DNA of 10,039 nt from Goniomonas avonlea (GCA_003573635.1 QUTJ01031143.1:1-10039), one strand, 5' to 3'. Shown: positions 1-7,415, counted from the stretch's first letter. Translations and numbers: made by a program. Notes: a model not told the origin generated them from the sequence alone.

Positions 1-62
1 CTTATAACCATGAACATCGACTTGGACTCTCTCTCTCTCTGTATGTGCGGACGTAGGCGCAC

Positions 63-2617
63 CGCAGAGCGAGGGAGAGGCGTAAGTGCCTCCGGGCCAA
101 CCCGTGATGCAGAAGTACTGCGCATGACGGAGCTCGCGGCTGCGGTACATGACCACGGAGGTGCCCTTGGTGGCGTAGGCGTACTTGTGCGTGTCTGCGA
201 GCGCAGGAGAGCGAGATGAGAGAAAGCCACTCCTGCACTCTCACTTCTGTGATCACACTCCTGGTCTCTCACTTCTGCGATCATTCTCTTGCTCTCACTC
301 CTACTCCTGTTCTCTCACTCCTGCTCTCTCACTCCTGCTCTCTCACTCCTGTTCTCCCAGACTCGTTTGCTGAGATCTTCACTAGAGGCGACAGCTTGAG
401 ATTATGATCATTCTCCGTTTGTCATCAATGACTAGAACATGTTTTGAAACTGTGTCACCAGTTTGTCGCCCCTCTGTAGTAGCTATTTTCTCCGTGAGAG
501 CAGGAGTGCAGGAGTTGGGGTGCATGAGTGGGGTGCAGCCGGGTCACGAGGAAGACAGAGAGAGAGAGAGAGGGAGGGAGGGAGGGAGGGAGGGAGGGAG
601 GGAGAGGATTCAAGCCATTCAGGAACCGCTGAGAGAGAGAATGGAGAAGAAAACGAGGGAGTAAGAGAACAAACAACACACCCGCAGACATGCTGGTCAC
701 CCCGGGAACTTGGAAATCGAAATTAGGGATGTCATAGCCAAGCTTCTTCAGCCATGGAAGCATGAACCCGCCGAGGCAGCAGTCAACATGCATACCAATG
801 CCACGCGCCTGTAAAGCAATCAGTAATGTGGTTCTGCGGGGGAAAAAACCTTACTGTTCCACGACAAAAAATCTGACTCAAACGTCAGATCAATCAAATA
901 TTTTGATTGATCTGACACGTTGAACAGGGTTTTCCTTTGTTTCCTAATCGACAAAAAAAACCTGTCCCAGATGGGACAGTTTTTTTGATAATAAAACGGA
1001 TTTTTTTTGTTTTGCAGAACCACACTAGTAAGCCGGAAACATCAGCTTTCGGTGGGTGGAGCAAGTTCAGTGCGTATGGGTGTGGGTGCGCGCGCGCGTG
1101 AGTGCGTGCGTTGAACTGCAAGGGAAGAGGACATATCGGGGTCGCTTATCTTGGTGAAAGCAGTACCTCAGGTAGAGCAGCAAGCTAGAGAGAGAGAGGA
1201 GAGAGGGGGGGGGGGGAGAGAGAGAGAGAGAAGACAGACAGACAGACAGGCAGACAGACAGAGACAGAAAGTCGATTCAAGCACCCCCCTCAGCCAGAGC
1301 AGCAAGCTTCGAGCACTTTACCTGAGCCAACGCAGCGAGCTCCTCAATGGGGTCAATCATTCCGTGAGGGAACTGCGGGGCAGACCCGACAATGCAGAGA
1401 GTGTTACCGTCAATGTACCGGGCCATTTTTTTGGCTGACACCCTGCGACAGATGTCACCCGACCGAACCAGTCACCCGACCGAACCAAGCTATTCCAGAA
1501 CGTGTCTCCATATCACACAGAATTGACTCCACCATGTGCGTACTAGAAATAAAAACAAAACCAACGAAGAAGACTCCAAACGGGCATCGACCAAATCACC
1601 AAAAATCATAAGGGGTCCGTACCTGAAATCAGATTCGACTTCAACGTGGCGGATCTCAATCTTGAAATACTGGCAGGCCTTATCGAACGCGGGGTGAGCA
1701 GTTCGAGGAATCACAATGTTGGGGCGAACAATCCCCTTTTTTTTCTCGTAGTAGTCCCGATACGACTGCGATGGGAGCGTTGTGTTACGCGAGGAAAAGA
1801 AGACTCATCGGTTCAACGTGTCATTCAATGAACGTCATAGTATGCCATCAGCCGAATATTTATGGTCGACGTGTCAGCCGTGTTTATGTTGACGTGTCAA
1901 CCGTGTTGTGTATTCACCATGCGCTTCGAGAAATAGCCATAAGATTACCTTGATGGCCATGAGGATACTCTCGCTGCCCCCCGTTGTCATTGCACCACAG
2001 ACTTCATCCGTGCCGTGCATCATGTTTACAGCCATAGCAACGACCTCAGACTCAAACTTCCTGGTGGACGAGAAGACCTCGGGGTGGAGCGGGTTCGCGT
2101 ACGCGAACATGGCGGCCGCGGTGTTGAGAAGTTCCGTGTGAGCCTTGTCACCAAGGTACACGCACCTGGGAGCAGTTCATGACTGAAAAGAAGAAGAAGA
2201 ACGAACGACGACTCACCCTGAAACTTTTCCTGGTCCGTAGGCCTCTTCGTCTCGTTTCGCCAGCACGGTCATTTGTTGCACCAGATTTTCATGGGCCACT
2301 CCTTTCGCAGGAATGGTCCTGAACGCCTGGACGCCTGGGGGATCGCGAACCTGCATGGGGGGTGAAACGGTGCCGAACTTGGAGGTAAGCACCTGAATTT
2401 CTTCCGCCAGCTCCTTTTTGATGGAGTCCACAAATCCACCGGCAGCAGTAAGGGCACCACGAGTCACAGAGCGCTCCAGATCTCTCCGATGGTTGACCAA
2501 CCATTGAACGGCGGTCACAGTGACACAAACACCAACCACCAACTTGAAAGGTTCCCGGTCCTCCAGCAACCGATTGATGCCACTCCGGAGCCCGAAGAGA
2601 TCGATTGCTTTCTCCAT
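63..2617 (-). CDS. Sphingosine-1-phosphate lyase, C-terminus cut by window edge
   Basis: PLP-dependent ER-membrane enzyme that cleaves sphingosine 1-phosphate into phosphoethanolamine and a long-chain aldehyde, the exit step of sphingolipid breakdown. Exons read on the minus strand: 2617-2217, 2165-1949, 1765-1623, 1442-1322, 808-682, 194-63. All have GT-AG borders and join in frame to about 380 residues. The first in-frame ATG is at 2617. A single hydrophobic segment lies near residues 23-43 ([17 protein letters not shown]). Family blocks appear in order: GKVSG (about 130), [43 protein letters not shown], and SADTHKY with the expected PLP lysine at about K340; human SGPL1 has K353 in the same motif. 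The sequence stops at TYASPSLCG, just before the family's SRPGG block, so roughly the last third is outside the window. Introns are 51, 183, 180, 513 and 487 nt; the last three carry repeats. Family assignment is very secure; exon borders are inferred from the protein family and splice rules. Confidence 0.96.
195..681 (-). repeat. Lyase intron 5 with CTCTCACTCCTG minisatellite and GGGA tract
   Basis: This 487-nt intron separates the lyase exons that encode TSMSA and DTHKY. It contains about eight irregular copies of a 12-13 nt unit related to CTCTCACTCCTG (plus strand, about 225-355) and a GA-then-GGGA microsatellite at about 556-605. No conserved protein fragment is visible in it. Open frames through it are low-complexity. 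Confidence 0.8.
827..1024. mobile_element. Foldback (MITE-like) element in lyase intron 4
   Basis: An AT-rich block is bounded by 11-bp perfect inverted termini: TGTGGTTCTGC at 827-837 and its reverse complement at 1014-1024. Inside is a perfect 15-bp inverted repeat (884-898 with 902-916, 3-nt spacer). It sits within a longer imperfect hairpin from about 841 to 935. A second hairpin, CTGTCCC (962-968) with GGGACAG (973-979), is flanked by A-run and T-run. No transposase is present, so any movement would be non-autonomous. AGTAA occurs close to both ends but not flush with the termini, so a target duplication is not established. Identity as a transposable element is inference; the inverted repeats are directly visible. 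Confidence 0.6.
1156..1342 (-). repeat. Duplicated exon 4 donor region and GACA/GA microsatellites in lyase intron 4
   Basis: The last bases of lyase exon 4 and the start of its intron (1308-1342) recur at 1276-1308 and 1156-1186. On the minus strand all three copies share the pattern AGCT(C/T)GCTGC..T..CT.AGG. The exon copy has donor CAG/GTAAAG. The adjacent copy has lost it (GAG/GGGG), and the distal copy keeps GAG/GTACTG. Between the two intronic copies lie a GA tract, a run of G and a GACA microsatellite (about 1187-1265). Confidence 0.65.
1855..1910. repeat. Short direct repeat in lyase intron 2
   Basis: Two adjacent copies of about 22 nt with consensus GT(C/T)GACGTGTCA(G/A)CCGTGTT occur at about 1865-1908, with a weaker relative near 1809. 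The 183-nt intron otherwise shows nothing recognisable. Confidence 0.5.
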
Positions 2618-2910
2618 TTGCTGCGGGCGCAGCCTCGACTTTCGATTTGGTTTCTTACATCCTTGCACCCCTGGAAAATCTGCTCCTCGCTAGACGAATC
2701 GTTCGAACATTGATAGTAATTGTTGAAAGCCAATCTATCTTTATCTAGTTTAAAAAGTCTCTCCAGAAAGATTTCAAAAATGGCGTCACTCTAGCAAATT
2801 ATACCACTATTACCGGTAGCCAGTTGCTTGTACAGTTTTGTACTACGGTAAGGTCGGTACATAATGATAACGTTCCCACGTCGGTAGTGTTTTTCAAGGG
2901 CCGCGCTCTG
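2618..2910. promoter_or_regulatory. Divergent intergenic region (shared promoter) with two upstream ORFs
   Basis: Only 293 bp separate the ATG codons of the lyase (minus) and the prolyl 4-hydroxylase (plus), so both promoters and 5' UTRs must lie here. On the hydroxylase side two short upstream ORFs are visible: 2780-2794 (MASL, stop; context AAAAATGG) and 2864-2887 (MITFPRR, stop). If included in the mRNA they could reduce initiation at 2911. I see no convincing TATA box. An AT-rich stretch lies at about 2735-2780. Transcription start sites are unknown. Confidence 0.55.
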
Positions 2911-5449
2911 ATGGTGGCCCTGCGCAAGGTGCTTTCGGGAGTCCTTGGGACCTTTTTTGCTGTTTATCTTTGTGGAGCCTTTATATTTTTGTCTCAAACT
3001 GGAACTGGTGTCTGGAAGCCACCTGCTCAGGGTCTTCTCCGAATTGAAAATGTGAAAACAGAGCTATGGAGTCCTGATGATGTTGGGCTTTGGCTCGCTT
3101 CAACAGGTCACCCAAAATTGAAGAAAATCTTCTTGGATAAAAATATCAATGGGCAACGCCTCGTTGAGCTCGACAAGGAGATGCTGCGGACCCAACTCCA
3201 CGTCAATTCGGACTTTGCTCTTCGTCAGCTGCAGCGAGAAATTTCTCGCCTCAAAGAGTTCGGGCGGTACAGACCAGAAGGCAGCGGCGTGATGGAGCTT
3301 CAGTTGTATCCTGTTGGTCAAGACATGGATGAATCTGAACCGCTTCATGTCGTTCATACCCAGAAGCGCGCTGACTTAGCTCAGCTCCTCGAGGTTGCCA
3401 GCGAGGTTGCCGGTGAGAAAATCCTCTCCTTAGTCGATCGACACGGAGTGCCTGTTGCCCAAGGAGACCTCCTTCCATCCAAGGTCAGGATCTCTCTTTG
3501 CTTCGTTCACAGGACCGATTTCGAACGTTGTGCAGGTTTATCCACTGAGGGAGAAGGAGTTTTTCTTCTTTCCTGCAAGCAAATTGCACAAGAAAGGTGC
3601 CCCACTTCGTTTGTCAGACACATCCTAAGTTTTTCTGCAGAGGATGTGTTTTTGCCATGTGAGAATCGCAATGTGTCAATGGAAGTTCTGGCTGTCTCTC
3701 CGAAGGTCTTTCTCATCGATAACTTCCTGTCGGCCGATGAGTGCGAGGCAATCATCACCTGGGCAGGAGACAAGATGGGCCCATCCACTGTTGCTATTGC
3801 GGGTGAGAAGGGAGGGAAATCTTCCGTGAACTCTGGAGTCCGGACAAGCAGCACTGCGTGAGTCCATTGGCACGTCAATCCTGCGTCTGACGCCGTTGCA
3901 GCTGGGCGTCGGTCTCGTTGCCAGTGTTTGATCACATAAAAATCAAGGTCGCCGAGCTCACTCGGGTGCCCATGATAAACGCTGAAGACATGCAGGTTCT
4001 TCGATACGGTGCGTTCCCTTTCTATTGTCTCTGACCTGCGACTAATCCCTGGCAGAGGAGGGCCAGCACTACTATGCACATCATGACTATTTTGATCCAA
4101 AGATTTACCCCGACCCGAGGTTCGATCAAGTCAACCGTGAGCCCCCCTCGGCTTTGTTCAAATTGCGTTGCTCTCTGGGTATTTTGAGTATCAGCTCAGC
4201 TCGCGTTGCCCCGAACGAATTGGTGGTTTCTTACGCCTCTGCTCTCTGGGTCCTTGAACTCCCCTCCTGTGTGCTCGTCCTTCCCCCTCCTAGTGCGTGC
4301 CCCCTCTCTCCCTGAGAGGAAGTCTCTGGGTCCTTGAACTCCCCTCCCGTGTGCTCGTTCTTCCCCCTCCTAGTGCGTCTCCCTGAGAGGTTTCCAAACA
4401 TGGTCAGTGTTGCAGCAGCTGAGCGGCTCCATTCGAGAGAGTGTCCAAGGTACTAACATCTCACTCACAGGCATGGTTACAGTTTTGTTTTATCTCTCCG
4501 ATGGTTTTGTCGGCGGCGAGACTGTGTTCCCTTTTGCAGGTGCGTTTGTGTGTCTCTGCGCTGTCCCTGTATGTTATCGATCTATCTATCTGAATAAATT
4601 CATGGCTTTGTCGGTGGCGACTGTGTTCCCTTTTGCAGTTGCGTGTGTCTTCCTGCGCTGTACCTCTATGTTATATATCTATCTCTCTCACTAGAATACA
4701 TCGATGGCTTGGTCGGCGTGTGTTCCCTTTGCAGTTGTGTGTGTCTCTATCTCCGCTCTCCCTTGCGCTGGCCCTGAATCTCTCTCTATCTCGAATCACA
4801 GGGAACCCATACGCGGATTGTCGCAGAGGCGTCAATTTGCGTTTTGACTCGAGTCACAGGGAACCCAGCGCCGGTGGCAAACTCCGCCAGAGGCATCAAC
4901 TTGCGTTTTGACTCGAATCACAGGGAACCCAGCGCCTGTGTCAAACTACGCGGATTGTCGCAGAGGCATCAAAGTTGCTCCAAAAAGAGGCTCAGCGGTG
5001 CTCTTCTACTCGATGACTGCCAGTGGCCACCGGGTGAGTTGATTTTGATGTTGATTGCGCTGCAGATGCAAGCCTTGGACCTGCACTCCGGACCTTTGCA
5101 TACCAGTTGGGATTTCCCTTGATGAGTGCTTGCAGCCCCAAGATACGTGCGAGGCTTTGGAGGAGAGCGGTCAGTTAGTCTGTCGGTCAGCCAGCCAGCC
5201 AGCTAGCCAGGTCAGTTAGTCGGTCGGTCGGTCGGTCAGTCAGTCAGCCAGCCTGGCTAGCCAGCCAGCCAGGCTCGCAGACCGACAGTCAGGCAGCAAG
5301 GCAGGACGGAGGTCTGGCCTTGAGATCTTCTACACTTGGATGGTGGACCCATCCCCGTGGTGGCTACGTAACTTCGCTAACGGAAACCGGGAGAACGGAT
5401 GTGCGTTCACGGCATACAGAGCTGGACCCGAACGGCTTGCAGACAGACA

Positions 5450-5486
<37 letters not shown>

Positions 5487-6150
5487 AGACAACTGCACTC
5501 ACACTCATGCACTTCGCAGCACACAGAGCTGGACCGGAACAGAACAGCTTACAGACAGACAGACAGGCAGACAGACAGACAGCCAACAGACAGACAGACA
5601 GAACAGACAGGCAGACAGACAGACAGGCAGACAGAGAGATAGACAGAAACAGCTGCACTCACACACTGCACTCACACTCTTACACTGCACTCTACACTCA
5701 CACTCATACCCTGCGCAACACACAGAGCTGGACCCGAACAGCTTACAGACAGACAGACAGACAGCCAGCCAGCCAGTCAGACAGACAGGCAGACAGGCAG
5801 ACAGGCAGACAGGCAGACGTTAGAGACAGAGACAGACAGAGACAGCTGCACTCACACACTGCACTCACACTCATACCCTGCGCAGCACACCGAGCTGGAC
5901 CCGAACAGCTTACACGGAAGCTGCGATGTTGTCGGGGAGGGCAACCAAAAGTGGGCTGCCAACTACTGGATCCGAAATGCCCCGGTAAGTTCACCAGCCT
6001 TTTCTGTCTTTTTTTGAGATCCACGCCAAACAGGTCGAAATCCGCGAAACCACTCAGGAGATTTTGCTTAGATCTCAGCCGTTAGTTCAGCTGCTCGCTT
6101 GGCTGCGTTTTCCTGGTGCCGGCCACCCTCGCTCCATCTTCAGAACTTGA
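2911..6150 (+). CDS. Membrane-anchored prolyl 4-hydroxylase with N-terminal SAM domain
   Basis: Fe(II)/2-oxoglutarate dioxygenase expected to hydroxylate prolines of proteins in the ER or Golgi. Exons: 2911-3857, 3902-4008, 4056-4136, 4471-4539, 4924-5033, 5886-5984, 6034-6150. All borders are GT-AG, and the total is 1530 nt in frame, giving 509 residues. Order: cytosolic tip, membrane anchor (about 8-27), SAM domain (about 53-117, starting WSPDDVGLWLASTGH), an unassigned stretch (about 127-255), and the hydroxylase domain (about 259-471). Iron ligands H360 and D362 (AHHDYF) and H448 (SLHGSC) and the 2-oxoglutarate lysine K460 (QKWAANYWIR) are all present. The H448-K460 gap is two residues longer than the ten in human P4HA1. 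Other family blocks are VRTSS, VLRYEEGQ, YLSDGFVGGETVFP and PKRGSAVLFYSM. Introns 1, 2 and 6 are 44-49 nt; introns 3-5 are 333, 384 and 852 nt and built of repeats. The ATG at 2911 is the first in frame. Family call is secure; the SAM call is strong by pattern. Confidence 0.95.
4137..4470 (+). repeat. Hydroxylase intron 3: 80-bp tandem repeat and TACTAAC branch point
   Basis: The intron contains an 80-bp unit starting TCTCTGGGTCCTTGAACT at 4243. It is followed directly by a second, slightly shorter copy at 4323-4390; a weak partial relative begins near 4172. TACTAAC at 4451-4457 lies 15 nt before the acceptor CACAG at 4470 and is the clearest branch-point signal in the window. The frame remains open from 4407 into exon 4, so retention of the last part would not introduce a stop, but the family alignment (NRMVTVLFYLSD) supports splicing. 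Confidence 0.8.
4499..4801 (+). repeat. Three tandem copies of exon 4 3' end plus donor and intron start
   Basis: A unit of about 100 nt, comprising the last 41 nt of exon 4 (GATGG.TT.GTCGGCG...TTCCCTTTTGCAG) plus the following intron bases (GTGCGT...TGCGCTG...ATCTATCTATCT), occurs at about 4499-4600, 4601-4699 and 4700-4801. Only the first copy has an intact donor (GCAG/GTGCGT). The others read GCAG/TTGCGT and GCAG/TTGTGT. The tail of the third copy leads into the first CACAG acceptor. Confidence 0.85.
4791..4985 (+). repeat. Three tandem copies of exon 5 acceptor and 5' start
   Basis: The string TCACAG/GGAACCCA occurs three times, with candidate exon starts at 4802, 4860 and 4924, 58 and 64 nt apart. 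Each of the first two copies continues into diverged exon 5 sequence and then into TTTTGACTCGA(A/G)TCACAG. Copy 1 lacks about 15 nt (GCGCCTGTGTCAAAC). Copy 2 lacks about 9 nt near GGATTGTCG. All three AG acceptors are intact, but only the one at 4924 keeps the hydroxylase frame. The first would reach a stop at 4911 and the second at 5122. Confidence 0.85.
5165..5310 (+). repeat. GTCAGTCG/CAGCCAGC low-complexity tract in hydroxylase intron 5
   Basis: Irregular tetranucleotide runs of GTCG, GTCA, GCCA and GGCA fill this part of intron 5. No coding pattern is visible. It differs in motif from the GACA blocks further downstream, which are tied to exon 6 copies. Confidence 0.8.
5413..5885 (+). repeat. 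Three intronic copies of exon 6 start, each followed by GACA/GGCA microsatellite
   Basis: The start of exon 6 (CACACCGAGCTGGACCCGAA at 5886, then CAGCTTACA) recurs at 5413, 5520 and 5719 with few changes, for example CACACAGAGCTGGACC. In each intronic copy, exon similarity stops right after TTACA or TTGCA and runs into a GACA- or GGCA-type microsatellite. That is followed by a conserved AACTGCACTCACACTCAT-type segment leading to the next acceptor. Acceptor status: lost at 5413 (ACGG/CATAC), intact at 5520 (GCAG/CACAC), mutated at 5719 (GCAA/CACAC), intact at the true exon. Splicing to 5520 would read HTELDR, then a glutamine/threonine/arginine/aspartate repeat, to a stop near 5642. Confidence 0.85.
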
Positions 6151-6815
6151 GGAACGACCCGATCACCTGACTTACTGACCCTGCCCACGCAGTTCCGTTG
6201 AGCACAATCTTGCTTTTTCGTCCATGACGCTGGCTGGCTTCGCTGCTCAGTGGAGGTGTGGCTGGTACAATTGTAGTGCTCCTTGGCGACAAGGACAACA
6301 AGCGCATGTTTTGAATTTCTCATTCGTGACTTTACCACCAACACCAACGACCAACGAATACTGATTGTATCGATATAAAGAATCGGAGATACGTTACTCG
6401 TGTGACAGCTGTTTACTTGCTCTGGCACAAGAGCTGATTTCCGGCGGTCCAGGCTCTACAGCGTCCTGCTCATGGATCCTCAAGTTTTCGCCAACGCATC
6501 TGAATAGTTGACGTACCATAATGAATGGATGTTCCTGCACCGAGCTGAGGTCGGCCAGGAACCGAAGACCGCGTGGACGTTTCGGTTTCAACGGCACCCG
6601 GTGATAGTTCCGGACACATTTTTTTTGTCAGAGAAAAATACCACGAGTTCCAATTTTCATCTTCCTGCCACATCGATGGCGCCCCGCACGCCTCCTCGCT
6701 GCATTTGTCATCGGGATGTTTGGTTCACCAAAGAATTTCCAGAGTCTCGTGGCATTTCTTCGGGGCGAGTTGGTCCAACAGAGGACATAATTCCGCGTTC
6801 TTGTCAATGATCGCT
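6151..6815. other. Convergent region without a convincing gene
   Basis: These 665 bp lie between the stop of the hydroxylase (plus) and the stop of the lysine-rich gene (minus), so they should hold both 3' UTRs. The longest plausible frame is 6529-6810 on the plus strand (93 codons from ATG), which shows no family motif, heptads or membrane segment. I see no repeat array, RNA gene or clear AATAAA signal. Confidence 0.6.
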
Positions 6816-7283
6816 CTATTCTTCATCTTTTACTTGTTCTCCACCTTGATCCTCGATGTTTTCGATCGTGCCAGTCGATTTCTCGGCCGCATTGGTCGAA
6901 GGTTTTTTCTTTTGCCTTTTCCCCCCTCGATGGCGCTTTTTCTTCACAGGGGCAACTTCACCAGAAGGGGGCTCGGTCGGAGTTTTTGGTTCCAGCGCGG
7001 CTAGTGCTGCGAGCGCGGCCTTCTCCAGTTTCTTCTTCTCTCGTTGCCGTTCATTAATCTTCTGCTGCCGCTCCTTTGAGTTTTTCTTCGGCTTCTTATC
7101 AATGAGTTTTTGAAGACGTAATTCTTCCTTCCTCTGTGCGAGCACAAGCCGACGCCGCTTCCCGGGCTTCTTCTTCCCCATTGAATACCCTGTCAGCAGC
7201 GCACCAGCCACGCCATCGGCTGTTGTTACCGTAGTAGTAACGCGTTCAGGAACTTGTGGGCTGGGAAAAGCCAGAAATTTCAT
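6816..7283 (-). CDS. Small lysine-rich basic protein, probably nuclear or nucleolar
   Basis: An uninterrupted 155-residue frame from the ATG at 7283 to TAG at 6816; I do not recognise the family. The first 35 residues are neutral and threonine/valine-rich. From about residue 35 it becomes strongly basic: MGKKKPGKRRR, LIDKKPKKNSKERQQK, REKKKLEKAALAALAALEPK, then PVKKKRHRGGKRQKKKPS. It ends in an acidic tail (ENIEDQGGEQVKDEE). Basic clusters of this kind are typical of nuclear or nucleolar targeting and RNA binding, and the middle is likely a charged helix. An alternative start is the ATG at 7181, beginning exactly at MGKKKPGKRRR. The 5' end lies 18 bp from a divergently oriented tRNA-like gene. 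Low sequence complexity leaves some doubt, but the length of the frame and the coherent charge pattern favour a real gene. Confidence 0.65.
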   Translation of the reverse strand: MKFLAFPSPQVPERVTTTVTTADGVAGALLTGYSMGKKKPGKRRRLVLAQRKEELRLQKLIDKKPKKNSKERQQKINERQREKKKLEKAALAALAALEPKTPTEPPSGEVAPVKKKRHRGGKRQKKKPSTNAAEKSTGTIENIEDQGGEQVKDEE

Positions 7284-7301
7284 CACGCTTCCTTATTAGT
7301 T

Positions 7302-7415
7302 GCTCGATTGGTGTAGTGGTAGCACACGCGACAAGGCAGTCTTTCGCTTACGACAATATTGTAGTGAAATGACAGACCAGAATGTGAGGCCGAGGTTCGA
7401 TTCCTCGATCTGGGC
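7302..7415 (+). tRNA. tRNA-like gene with about 42-nt insertion in anticodon arm; isotype not assignable
   Basis: The 5' part folds as acceptor strand GCTCGAT (7302-7308), TG, then a D arm GTGT-AGTGGTA-GCAC (7311-7325). The 3' part has a perfect T arm, CGAGG-TTCGATT-CCTCG (7391-7407), then ATCTGGGC. Internal Pol III promoters are excellent: A box TGGTGTAGTGG (7309-7319) and B box GGTTCGATTCC (7394-7404). A TTTT terminator follows at 7424-7427. Problems: the acceptor stem pairs fully only if one base on the 3' strand is bulged. Also, 64 nt lie between position 26 and the T stem where about 22 are expected. A weak anticodon stem CGCGA/ATGTG can be drawn, but no T33 follows it, so the anticodon cannot be read. 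It may be a tRNA with a non-canonical intron, or a decayed pseudogene. Confidence 0.55.

Noticed and set aside
2213-2668. Lyase start further upstream at 2668
   Set aside because: That codon is GTG, not ATG. The first in-frame ATG is at 2617, and the upstream residues add no family similarity.
4450-4470. A 21-nt intron GTACTAAC...CACAG in the hydroxylase, giving an extra exon QLSGSIRESVQ
   Set aside because: It is far shorter than the 42-51 nt minimum seen elsewhere. The TACTAAC is better read as the branch point of intron 3, and direct joining of exon 3 to 4471 gives the expected family sequence.
5072-5120. Possible extra hydroxylase exon MQALDLHSG after a CTGCAG acceptor
   Set aside because: It would need a 38-nt intron, has no good donor, and exon 5 joins exon 6 directly in frame with the expected SLHGSC spacing.
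5413-5885. Resemblance of the repeated blocks to a CRISPR array
   Set aside because: Repeats are irregularly spaced (107, 199, 167 nt), match the downstream exon, and are separated by microsatellite rather than unique spacers, in a eukaryotic gene.
5320-6085. Long open frames rich in Arg, Gln, Thr and Asp on both strands of the GACA tract
   Set aside because: They are products of a tetranucleotide repeat open in several frames at once, and they lie within an intron defined by exons that join in frame.
6087-6428. 113-codon minus-strand frame opposite the hydroxylase 3' end
   Set aside because: It overlaps the last hydroxylase exon and shows no domain, repeat or compositional sign of coding.
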